From positions 40,116,687 through 40,180,686 of the forward strand of contig NC_054746.1 in assembly GCF_018143015.1 (NCBI RefSeq): 64,000 nt of DNA, read 5' to 3'. Positions 36,041 to 48,100 of this stretch are shown in pieces (the stretch's first letter is position 1; each line of letters begins with the position of its first letter). The stretch is from Lytechinus variegatus. Its lineage: Eukaryota > Echinodermata > Echinoidea > Temnopleuroida > Toxopneustidae. A model generated the notes under the pieces. That model worked only from the letters and a program-made list of their open reading frames with translations, had not been told where the DNA came from and searched no databases. The translations under genes were made by a program, and so were the position numbers.

Positions 36041-36808
36041 AGGACAAGTCTATACTCCAACAAAAAGTTGATTTGAATAAAAGGAGAAAAACCATGCAGC
36101 AAGCATAATAATTATGAAAATGTAAACAAAGTATGATGTCATCAAAGAGTTTATGCACATCTGTAATGCAAATGAGGGGGGGGGGACTGATGACATCACC
36201 CACTCACCAGTGGCATAATGAGTCGAAAATTTTGAGGGGGCTTGAGATATATGAGGCAAAATTTACATGTCAAAAAGAGTGCGAGCGAAGCAAGCCAGCA
36301 ACATTTTTTTTTAAGAACAATTTTCATTACAAAAATCCAACATTCGGATTATCTCCTACCTTTTCTCTCTCTTTTTTTTTGGGGGGGGGGGGTGGCCGGG
36401 GGAGGACTTCAATCCCCCAGCCCATCTGTTGGCAACTTTCACTAGTTTCTTTTGTATTTCACGGTATGAATTTTTTCCCCCTCATTTCCATTTGAAACAA
36501 ATTTACCTTCCTGAACATGTGGAATGCCATTGACTAACATTTTTTTTTGTTCTGACAGTGGTCATTTTTTGTGAAATCTGTAAAAATTGAAATATTTTAT
36601 ATTCAATTAATAGTGAGTGAGGTCAGTGCAGGGACTCTCAATTGCATATTATCACTTTGCATTGTTTTGTGAAAAATAAGCGAAATTTACATCCAAAATT
36701 TCCAGCGTTGTGCTTGTTTATTTTCTATCTATTGATTCATATCATCAACGTTCTGGGTGAACTTCATAGAGATATATTGCATTTTTAGTATATCTCTATG
36801 GTGGACTT
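36041..36808. mobile_element. Degenerate palindromic TTAA element with nested insertion
   Basis: The left end AGGACAAGTCTATACTCCAA and the phrase TTGATTTGAATAAAAGGAGA match the palindromic family. The right part (GCGAAATTTACATCCAAAAT, then GGTGGACTTAAC) is its other arm. It is interrupted at about 36205-36430 by a different repeat (GTGGCATAATGAG) and near the right end by a small AGAGATATA hairpin. Confidence 0.6.
36208..36430 (+). repeat. Interspersed repeat (GGCATAATGAG family), copy 1
   Basis: GTGGCATAATGAGTCGAAAA, TTTTGAGGGGG and TTTTCATTACAAAAATCCAA are shared in order with 63448-63715, where the same order ends in a C-rich run. Element class unknown. Confidence 0.55.
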
Positions 36809-36952
36809 AACTCACTATAGGCCCTGTAGTACATGTAAATTCAAGTCTTGTCTATTTGTTCATTGTGCAGATTTCCTGCAGTTTAATTTTTACTTCCTTG
36901 ATTTTTTAAATCTCCCAAGGGAAAGCAAGAAATTCCTCCAACTGAGTTTATT

Positions 36953-37541
36953 AAAGGGGAATGAAACCTTTGGAACAAATAGGTTTGTGTAGAAACAGAA
37001 AAATCAAAGAATAAGAATAAAGAAAGTTTGAGAAAATGATCGGACAAATGAGTAAGAAAGTTATGAGCATTTGAATATTGCAATCACTAATGCTATATGG
37101 AGATCTTCATATTGGCAATGCGACAAGGATGTGTGATGTCACTGATGAACAACTTTCCCTTTGGTGGACTATAAAATACCCTCAAAATGTCTCTTTGTGC
37201 TTTTTCTTATGATGATACAAACTCTTTATCCATTATTCTTAAGAAATATGTATTACATGCCCTCATGTAGAAAGAAAGTATGATTTATGGATAGATGTGA
37301 TAAAAGAGGCAATTCAAGTGAAATATATACTAAAGTAATTGGGAGAGTTGTTGACAAGTGACATCACACATCTTTGTCGCATTGCCAATTTGCCATCTCC
37401 ATAGCATTAGTGATCGCAATATTCAAATGCTCATAACTTTCTCATTATTTGTCCGATTTTTCTCAAACTTTCGTTGATCTGTTTCTTTGATTTTTCTGAT
37501 TTCACACAAGCCATCTTGTTCCAATGGTTTCATTCTCCCTT
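36953..37541. mobile_element. Palindromic element, second family
   Basis: AAGGGGAATGAAACC to GGTTTCATTCTCCCTT. The arms pair along most of their length: AAGAAAGTTATGAGCATTTG against CAAATGCTCATAACTTTCTC, and ATTGGCAATGCGACAAGGAT against ATCTTTGTCGCATTGCCAAT. Confidence 0.82.
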
Positions 37542-37807
37542 ACTCAGAGGGATATTGTAAAAGATCATATTGCTTGAATTTATGCATTATAAAGGCTGGG
37601 CATACGTCTTTGCCCTTTTGTTGGAGCCAGTTGAATAGCGTCATATCAGCTAGAGGTCCATCTATTTCATTATTTCATTTTTTTCTGGTATGTAAAAAAA
37701 ATCTTCTGGGTGAACTTATATCCCTTTAAAACAGCGGTTCTTGTACAAAGACTAGCAAAAAGAAAGGATTCTGCTGCCCTGGTTATTCGCGATTTTGGTT
37801 TTGGAAA

Positions 37808-39834
37808 ATGGCGAGAAATTCCGATCAAGACGCTAGTTCACTATGTCATATCGGTGAAGAGAATGAAGAAGATGGTATCCTCCGTTGTCAGTTGAATATA
37901 TCGAGAACAAATATTAAAGTCCTTGGTGAAAGCATCGTCAATTTATCACAGGTGAAATTGCTTTGCCCCACACATTTAAAACTGTGTTATGTTTCATGTT
38001 AAAACTCGAGCATCCCCGCGCCCGTGGGCGTGGCCGTGCATTTGCCAAAGGCAAAGGGTCAAACCAAGGTAGTAGTCGTAGCTACTCCCTGGCCATGGCA
38101 TGGGCGTTAGATCGTGCTGTTGGGCATGTGCACAAATAGTCAATGCATGAGTTGGCCCCAACTAAGTCAAGCGTTCTTGCATATTTTGAGTGGTTCATTT
38201 AGTTCTGTTTAGCGGTATCTACTATCTTGAATCTTCACATTTTCTGCCAGCCGAGTTGATGCCATGATGATCTACCGGTATCAGTGAGCCTGTGACATGT
38301 TTCCATGCCACAGGCACAGCTCCTCTGCTCCGGGAAGCTAAAGTTAACACCGTGACAGTCCGGAGTCCCAGGCCAAGGCAGTATCACTAACCTCACAACA
38401 ACTCATGTCTAGTGGAGCTTTGTCTCGCAGATTTGTAACATTTTTTTATAAATTGCTAGTACAAAATCTGATGAGAAAATATCTTGTTTACAACACATGT
38501 ATTTAGATGTGAAATATGTTATAGACAGGATATAACTTTGAGTAAATTCCAGTTGATTTTAGTGTCATGCTTGAAACCTTGAATATTTTATTTGGGGCTT
38601 GAATGGTGTATGATGTAGCTCTGTTACTTCTGACAAAATTGTGGTGTGGCAAGTAATAATGAAAATTTTCATCATTTTCTTTCTTCATCATTTTACAGGA
38701 GGTAGAAAATGCACTCTTGAGAAGTAAATGGTCAACTCAGTTGAAGGTTGATGAAGGAATAGGCAAAGAACAGATCCAGTCACCTATAGAAGATACAATA
38801 TCAATATGCACAGAACTGAATACTTCTTCAGAATGCTTTGAAGGTGAGAAGAGTTGCACCTAATTCATTTAAAATTAGGAGAAGCACTAGACCAAAAGCT
38901 TCAGTCTCTGTATTTTGGTTGTTCCGCTGAACTTCATTGGCTCCATGCGGATTATAGTAAAATATCAGAAATTGTTGAATAAATCCCCAGAAACGTTTAT
39001 TCCTGTCTAGAGAAGCACTGGCATATTAGTTATAGTCATTTGTAAAAGTTGCACAAAGATCATACACCAATGCTGTTGTAGTTTATTTACTTCAGTGAAG
39101 GAGAAGTTGTCAAGGGCATGATTAATCATCAATACTTGTGATGTTAAAATGTACAGCATGAATTTAGTTACAACAGCTGATGGTATTGGTGAATGGTAGA
39201 CATTTTGGTTTGTCTACCAATCTTATCTGGAAATTGGATTTTCAAATGAAAGTCTTTTATGTTTTTGTAAAACTTTCTCTTCAATTCTTTTTTTCCCCAA
39301 AGTGATGAAGGGGGAGGGGGTGACTGTGGGCACATCATGGTCTAGTGGTTCTGACTCTCGCCTTACAAAAAGAGGGTCGTGGGTTTGAATCCTAGCCGTG
39401 GCGTGTTTTCCTTTAGCAAGAAATCTATCTACACTGTGCTGCACTCAACCCAGGTGAGGTATATGGGTACCAGCAGGAAATAATTCCTCAAAAAGCTCTG
39501 TGCACCTGAATCGGTAGCCTAGCTTAGCCAGGGAATGATAATAGCAGGGCCCGCTGGGAGAACAGTTTTTGGAACTGAAGTGGCTACCCTGGGTAAATTT
39601 GTCATTATTATTAATTTATTATTATTATCTCTTGTACTATACTACAATAATTACATCATGGATTTTCTGGATGCAATTCACCATCTGTCAACTTTCAATT
39701 CATTTCAAAATTAGTAATCAATATTTTCTCTTAATTAAACAGATGTTTCTGCAGCACTCAAACAAAGAGAGTCATCCCTTCAAGAAACTGTCAAAGCTTT
39801 AACCAAAGAGATCGCTGACCTGAAAGACACTTGA
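37808..39834 (+). CDS. Small acidic coiled-coil-prone protein, function unknown
   Basis: Three coding exons: 37808-37951, 38699-38843, 39743-39834 (381 bases, 126 residues), all GT-AG with matching phase (0, then 1). The start AAAATGGCGAG has a good Kozak context. The N-terminus is acidic (EENEEDGIL). Heptad-like stretches follow in residues about 25-60 (CQLNISRTNIKVLGESIVNL) and at the C-terminus (LKQRESSLQETVKALTKEIA, ending DLKDT). No signal peptide or membrane segment. AATAAA lies at 39900-39905. I do not recognise the family; a small subunit of a coiled-coil complex is only a guess. The phase agreement over three exons and the poly(A) signal make a real gene likely. Confidence 0.65.
39325..39630 (+). 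mobile_element. tRNA-derived SINE in intron 2 of the coiled-coil gene
   Basis: A-box-like TGGTCTAGTGGTT, B-box-like GGTTTGAATCC (39382-39392), then the conserved body (AGCAAGAAATCTATCTACAC, TGCACTCAACCCAGGTGAGG, GGGTACC) and an ATT-rich tail. Confidence 0.82.
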
Positions 39835-39899
39835 CAGACTTCAGTGGTCAGCTAAGGATTCACCAGAATACATGAACAACATTTGGAGTAGGACAGATC

Positions 39900-39905
39900 A
39901 ATAAA
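39900..39905 (+). terminator. Poly(A) signal of the coiled-coil gene
   Basis: AATAAA, 66 bases after the stop codon. Confidence 0.6.
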
Positions 39906-42900
39906 GGATAAAGATATTGTCTTTGTATGTTTTGGCAATCTGGACTTTCCGATGGCTGAAAGAATTTAGAGTGTAAAATCAACCTCTAAATGGAGACTGG
40001 AATAGGATTGCGAACCAAAACTGGGGAACCTGTTTTGTAGGCAGTTACCTACGTTTGAAAGAAATACTAATAGCAATTGGTGTTGATTTAGGTATTTGTA
40101 TTATAGTTCATTGCAATAAGCCAACAACATATATGAAGTAAAAAATGAATTAGCTTCTAAACTTTTTGCACATATGTTGAATCTAACCTCACAGTTCACA
40201 CAAGAGAACTCCCCCTGAACTTGCAATTGATTGCAAGTTTCTTGCAACACCCTATGAAAGTGCTTTTCAAATAGGATTTTTAAATGTTATAACAATTGAA
40301 TTGGCTAACTTTTTAACAAAAGTTTTATCAAAATTACTTGGGAGAAGAAAAGTATTGCTACACTTCTGTGTAAAAATGAAATATTCATCAAATTATCCAC
40401 GAGTTAGCACACAGGCAAAATTGTCGCCTTTCAAAGTTTACATGAGAAATTTTAATAATTCATTTTATCTAATTCTTCTGGTTTGATGAACATGATTTGG
40501 AGGAAAATTTCTGATCCTAAGTTCCTCTGAAACATCCATCCAGATCATTGAAGACAAAAAAGAGACTGAAATCATATTTTGCTAATTGTACAAACAAAAG
40601 GGTAATTTTGGTATCATGATTGACTGAGCTAACATTGAAATAAATAATTTCTGAAATTCACTTATGTTTGTTCACTCATGCATGTCTTGATAGATCAATT
40701 TCACTTTTACACAAAAGTTAATCAAGTTTAAGAACACCTTCCACCAATTTAGTTTGCTCAAAACGTTTAAAGTTGTGCCATTTTTATTTTATTTTATACT
40801 TTGTGTATAAGCCAGTTCGTAGTTCCTTTCTGCGCATGATCAAAAGATTCTATGCATGATCAGAAGGTCATTTGTACTAAAGTGACATGTTGCTTTAAAA
40901 TCTAATGAGATAAGCACCAACTTTGATGTCTTGATTATTCATATATTCTTTTGAATTGTCGTTTTCATTTACATCCACAAAAAAACAATGCTTCCACGAA
41001 CGACTGGTATTTCACAGTTTGTCAAATACATTGTGCAACATGCTAAGATATGCATTCAAAGTAGTAGGAGTGCAACAAATACCTTCATTAAGTGTTCATT
41101 TGTGTGCTATTCTAGTCACCTGGTCTATTCAATTTCTTCATCCTGCTATGTAAGGCAAGCTTACGTAATATCATGCTTTGAAATCTGCCTATCATGATGA
41201 AAGAAATGAAAGGTCATTTGACCAAAATTGTCCATGAAGTAACTGCTGCAGCTGAAGCCCATTTACTACCAACTGTACAGATAAAGTGATATCAAGTGTA
41301 CGAGAAGTGGGATAATTTTCAAAGACTCTGTCACGATTTGGACAATTGATTGGCTGTTGAGCATTGTTACTATGGGCAGTTACCTTGGATCACGCCCCTA
41401 GATCAGAGCTGCCAACCTTAACAAGAAAATTTCAGTATTATAAAAGCTGAAAATCACAATATTTTCGAAGAAATACCATAGGGCAACATAAAACTGAATC
41501 TTTAGAAATAAGTGACTTAATGTCAAAACAAAAGTCAAGAAAGAAATTGCATACCTGTGAGTGTGGTAAAATTATATTTATTATATTACATTTCTAGATA
41601 CAAATTATATCATATATTATGATCAAGAAAATCTTACCTTCAACATCATATATGTACCTATTCTTTAATAAGCACATCACACTTAAGTGCTTATAATAGA
41701 AACACTTTCAGTACTGAATAAATGAATATAATTTTCTCCTTCACACCCCTACTTTCTTTTATATGAGCTGTTTAATAATACATGCATATTCATCAGTATT
41801 CATTACTGTAATGATATGGAAAAATTGAACTATATTCACAATTCACATGGTATCGTTAACCATATCAGTCCATACATGTTGATGTATAGTAGAGCAACAT
41901 CACCATTTTATGTAAATTACTTGAAAAGTATTGAAAATGCACAGTATACATGACATGTTGGCAAATTCATATTAAGCCTAAATTCATTGCCAAGTTTCTT
42001 TTTCTATATATACTGCATTGTATAATAAAATCTGAAATACACAGGTGAAGATTATGCTTTGTCAGATTCATATTCTCATTGGTCATTCTGCTATGTTGTC
42101 AATTTCAATCAGCTATAAAAGCATGGATGCTGTAATATCTTGATAAATGTATACTAGTTATACATATACTTAACCAATAGGAATAAAGCCTGTCTTTAAC
42201 TTTGATAAAGAGTCAGTATTATGTACTATACTCGAGTATCATTGAACATTACAATGTTACAAAAGCGTAGTAGTCATTGAATGCATCTTTTACCAATTAG
42301 AATGTCCCTTTTTCTGATTGTTAAGATTCAAATTTAAATATAGTGCCCTCTGTTATTTCAATTTAAAATGGACCTTAAATATTCAGTAATTGGATATTAA
42401 AGAGCTACTGACAAATATTATATCCTGATAGTTTCAGCCCATTCTATGTTTAGGAAGGCATTTTATATAAACAATAAATATACGCAGATGTTCTATTTTT
42501 ATCAGGGCAGCTTGATTGAAAATCTGATTTATAAAAGAAAATTTATCAAATGAAACATATTTTAGTTTGAACCCTTCACACCACAAGCATTTTGGAGCAC
42601 ATAAACTAATATGATCTAGTAATGAAAATTAATATTGACATGCTTTTTTTTGGGGGGGGGGATTTACAAAACTAAAGATGATCTTTATTATCATCTACAT
42701 AGAGCATTTTAGCCATACATTAAAAATGCGTATTTTGGTCTGCATCAATTGCCTGTGCAGTATCAGAGCATATCCCTAAAATCCCCAAAATCTAGAATAT
42801 CCCATAGGCTCCTGTATAAAATTTGCTGTTGAATATGAGAGCATATTCAACAGTAGTGCGCATGGGCGAATGTGTGAAATATACAACACATACAACAATG

Positions 42901-45105
42901 AAAGCAATGCAGTGCGCAGCATAAGGGCACAACGACACTCAATTAAGTCATAATGAACTACATATAAGTCCCATGTCAACGACTGAATTTGATGATGCCA
43001 TTATGTGATAAGTGATATGACTTTGTTTAATCAAATTTCTCCCTCTTTTTGATTGCTAAAGGTGGGATAGATGATAATAAGTATTGGATGGCTTTCTTTC
43101 ATGGAATACCAGAACTATATCACTTGTTATGGCCAGTATTCCACTCATCTGTGGTTCATGGAATATTTGCCCAAACTCTTGGAATATATCTGTTATTCCA
43201 TTCTGAGCCATCCAATAAAGTATAAATATTCATTTTTTTTGTAACTCAATGGCCAGAATTCCCAAAGGTGGTTTCAATTGTACTGAGGAACAAAACCATG
43301 GACAATGCAGATTTTATGTACGCATTAACACTTATTGCATCACAAACAATAGGAAGTTTAATTATAAATGCACACTTCTGGCAAAGGATGAAGCTCCGCA
43401 ATACTAGAAAATTGTATCGTCCATGGTTTCAATCCCAAGAAAGTGGAAATTCGCCCTGAAAAGATTAAACATACAAATATTACCAACATGATCCTAAAAT
43501 TAAATGAATAAATGGCTTTGAAATTGCTTTTGTTTTGTAATTGTAAGGGCTAATTTGACAATGTGTTATAATTAGCACTATATATTTGAAGAAAAAAGCA
43601 AAGATAAATCCAAATATATAATGGTAATTAGCTAGATAGTACAGTTATTGATATTGATACAAAATTATCACATATAAGAAATTGGAAATGATATATATTA
43701 AATTCAATACAATTCATTAATTACATATTGAATAAAAATGTTCATTAAAGTACATCCATAACTGCCCAAAAGGAGATCTTAACACTCAATTTCATAAATA
43801 GTATATTCTACTTCTGCAAAGATATATGAGTACAATCTTCCTTGGGTGAGCAATCTTGGTGATAATTATATGTGGTGACATCCATAACTCATTTGAAACA
43901 ACAGATTTTTTAAAGTCTTGTTTGATGAGGGCACTATTTGATGAAGCTTATAACACTGATAAGTTATCATTTTTGACAGTTACCACAGTAATAGAACCCA
44001 ATGCTCCTTAGCCAATCAGAACCTCAGATTTCTCTGAAGCAGAGCTGACAATTTACTCAGTGATGAAAAGATTCATGAGATGTCCAGCTTTTATTCTTCA
44101 AATAAGAAAATGGTAATATGATTATTTTTCTTTTACTATTGAAATATCCTATTCCTAGCTCAAATGTTCATGTATCAGAAAAAAAAAGATTTAGAGAATT
44201 TATTTTCTGTGAATATTTTCCTCATAACATTTTTTTAGAAAGGTACTTTAATACGCAATATAAACAGGCACAGTATATCATAGAATTTTCTGACTTTCTT
44301 CTAATGTAGTTTGTATGACTGGGCTCAGCAACAAAGTTATTGGGTTCAATAGCAGAATGTGATTACTTTGTTCAGAGTCCATCGGTGTATAACAAGCTAA
44401 ACTCCTCCCAATAATATTAACATTAAGTTAAATATACCAGATTTGTACTATAATGAAATCATATGACTGACCAGAAGGTTCACTGAGTGTAAACTTTAGT
44501 TTCCTAGGTTTGTTGGTTTCATGTAGAAAGACTTCTTCACTGTAAATCATTGCAGTAATGTTGTGACTATGTTATCAATTAGAACCAATCAGTCTCTAAC
44601 ATCCACAATAGAAACAGACTTTCTTATTTCATTACAACTTGATGGACATGGAGAATTTGGTACTTGTTTATTCTTATTACTCAATAGACTCACTCTTGCC
44701 ACCTGTACCTTGAAGAAAAATCTATATGCCACTGAAAGGATTGGTAAGGGAAATACAGCTACACATACTGTCAATTATTTTTAAATAAGAGTACAGTAAG
44801 GTATGATTCTTGATCCTGTGACAGCATGACAGTCAAAGTTTCACTTGAACTTTCTGTAAGGCAAGACATTCACAGCCCAAACTTATAAAACCTATTCTAA
44901 GCTGCCTCAATTATTACAAGTCGATGCCATAATCAGTTCTCCTCTGTGTCTTTGGCATACATATTCAAGAAGACAACGAATTATGGCACTGCATGCTTTC
45001 CATAATTGAAATTTCTAAGAGTCAATTATTATTTTATAAGTGTCCCAACATTTAATCATAAAATGTTGATATGCTTTAAAAAAGGAATGGGAATTATGAG
45101 TAATC
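39906..45105. other. Intergenic stretch, no gene supported
   Basis: AT-rich with short, featureless open frames on both strands. One small inverted-repeat element at 43079-43222 and a T8-G9 run near 42650. The part nearest 45105 is presumably SCYL1 3' UTR on the minus strand. Confidence 0.55.
43079..43222. mobile_element. Small inverted-repeat MITE
   Basis: AAGTATTGGATGGCTTTCTT and ATGGAATA on the left; TATTCCATTCTGAGCCATCC and AATAAAGTAT as complement on the right. 144 bases. Confidence 0.7.
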
Positions 45106-48100
45106 TCAATCTTTTTTGACACCTAGTCTGGTTGGTCCTGCTGCTTTCTTAGCTGCTCTCTTCTCTTGAAGTTCTTTCTCTCTTTGTAATCTCCTTTCTT
45201 CTCTCTTTTTCTTGGCAAGCTCTGCTTTACTAAGTCCTGAAAGACAAGATGGGACTACAATGAACATTTTTGCACTCACTTAAATGAAGGCAAAAAAAGG
45301 CAGAGAAAATTGAAACTAAAACAGTGCTTCTATAAAAGAAGCAATATTTCATTTTACTTAGTAAAATACTAATGTTTTCACTTAATTGTAGTGTATAAAA
45401 ATTGAAAATGTAAAAAAAGTGCAAAATCGATTCTTCCAGTGAAATCTGTAAAATATATATATATATGCACTATAGGCCTATAAAAGTGAATTATTATCAT
45501 CACTACCGGTAAATATTATAAAAAGATGTGACATTGGAACAGATCAGAATTAAGGATTTGGAGAAGACAATAAATTATTGACCAAGACTAACACTAATGA
45601 GCACAAAATCTGAAGATGAAATTCTAATTGTTCCAGTTCTAATTCATGACCAAAATAACAGACTACATCAATTCCCACATTCCACCTGTAGAAGGACAAG
45701 AGAAATACAATCATACAAGAATACCAGAACAAAATACTAACCACTATCACTGCCTCCTCCTCCTCCTTCATTACCAAATGAACCCCATCCATCATCATCC
45801 CATCCAGAGTCTTGATTACCCCAACCTGATGCATCCGATGATGTCTTCTGTTTGCTTGGAGATGATGATGGCTTCTTGAATGTCTGCAGTGATTTCTTAT
45901 TGCTGGTGGTCTATGAATGATATCCGAGAAAGACAAAATTTAATTGAATAAATAGGGGAGGAAGTAGGACTTCTTAAATACAGTTAAACTCTATTGAGTT
46001 GTGCCTGCTGGGACTGGCAAATAGACTCAGTCTGACATACAGCTTTGAAATGTTTAGGCCTATCCAACATGTTATAATCAAAGATTTAAAAATTCCATTC
46101 GAAACAAAGTTTTGACTTATCATGCAGGATGCAGACTTATGTGAGGTTAACTATCTGGAATGAATCAAATTTACATGAAATTAAAATTCAGCATTAATCA
46201 TTTCTTCAAGTCAAACTGACGCATCAATTTGTAATTTGGAAATCAAAAATTTTATGAGACTTTGCATGACTAGATAATCTGTGATGAAATTAATTTCTAT
46301 GTTCTATCGTAATCTGTAGCTGAATTCTACATTAATATGAAAAGGCTGATTTGGATAGAACATGTTTTTTTTCCTTTAATAGTTTTGTAATGTACCCTGT
46401 TTAGATAAATGTTTTTCATGTATGATGTATTTATTGGCTATGTCACGGTGCACTGATCACAAGCTGTGCTTTTTTAGTTGCTACCTCCAATGTTTTGTTC
46501 AAGTTCATAAAAACGTATCAATGCTTTTATCGTTGGAAATAAATGTACTTTCTTTCATTCATTCATTCATTCATTCATAATTCACCTCTGGCTTGGTTGT
46601 AGCACCAAAGAAGTCTTCATCTGCATTAGAATCTTGTCCCCAGTTGTAAGTGCTTGCTGGAGTGTGGCTCTTGTCCTCTTCAAAGTCTAGGCTATCTCCC
46701 CATCCTGGAGGGGGCTTGGAGGTTGGCTGCAAGTGAAAAACAACAACAATGTCAACACGTCTACCTTCAATCAGAACATCATCTACTGAGCATGAGGTCA
46801 GGCTGCTACTGCTGAATCGGAATGCATGAGGCATGAATCACAGTCATATCTGTATTTAACTAAAAATAATAGAAAATTAGGACAGGTAACTTCACCTCAT
46901 ACGTGATAAATGTATAATTTGATCAACAAATTATTTTGACTTTGGCCATTAATCGACATCAGGAAGGTCAAACTGCTACCAATATCCAAAACCAAAGCAA
47001 ACTTGAAATGACAAGACTTTCAAAAACAGTAATTCCTGAATTTTAAACTGCACTGGAACATACAACCCGAGTATCTATGCTTGAAGTCAACTTCAAATAT
47101 GCCAAATGGAACAACATTCCATGTATCCACCATTCCTACCTTTGATTTCTGAGCAGGTTTGGTAGGTGACACTGACAAGTCTTCCATAGCACCCCAGTCA
47201 TCATCATCTCCCCATCCTCCACCATCTCCATCATCATCTGCTACTGCATCCATGCTTCCCCATCCACCAGCATCATCACCATCATCCCATCCTCCTAGGT
47301 CAGCATCGTGCCTCATTGCCTTCTTTGGACTACCCTTTGGAGTTGACTTCCCTGAACCTGACTGACTCTTGGACAGCTTAGAACTAGTCTTGATGGGTTT
47401 CTTATCTACCATAGGTTCATCTAAACCCCAATCACCAAAGTCCATGTCTTGTGTCTTCTTGGTTCCTCCTAGTTTTAATGCAGATGATTTTGACTTTGCT
47501 GTTGATGATGAAAGAGATGATTTACTAGTTCTTGTAGCAGGTGTTTCAAGACTGTCCCAATTGTTATCATCATCAACATCATCATCACCCCATCCTTGAG
47601 AGTCCCATTCATTTGTATTCTGTGTATCTTGAGTTGTAGTTGTGTCTTCCTCCTCTTCATCCTTGAATTATTACAGAAACAGACAGAAAAAGATGAGAAA
47701 AACAAGAAAACTACAGAAGAAAACATTGTAGAAATTTCAATGCTTTATTACAGCTTGGAATACAGGGATGCCTTTACACTTCCCCCAAATAATAATAATA
47801 ATGATAAAACAGATATGATTTTCCTTTTTTCTATAACCAATTTTGTCAAGTCATAAATGTTATATAATGTTTCAGGTGCTGCTTTAATAATTTTACAATA
47901 ACTGGTCAGTTGTCATGATTTTGTAGAGATTCAGGGTTCAGTGTAAAAACTTCAGGTGGAAATTATATTACAACAAAGAACAAAGGATTCATGCAACATA
48001 TAAAAGGTATGAGAGGACTTCCATGTGAATTATCTGAACACACAACAAAATAAATGTTAGGGTGTTAACTCATGCTGTCATTTTCTACATCAGGTTAACA

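Noticed and set aside
42776-42979. Hydrophobic 67-residue minus frame
   Set aside because: Alone in AT-rich intergenic DNA, with no start context, splice partner or poly(A) signal.
45550-45936. Separate 128-residue minus-strand gene
   Set aside because: Wrong frame over SCYL1 exon 16; the correct frame gives the Trp/Gly/Asp tail.
47159-47365. Pro/Ser/His-rich plus-strand frame
   Set aside because: Antisense shadow of the acidic repeat part of SCYL1 exon 14.
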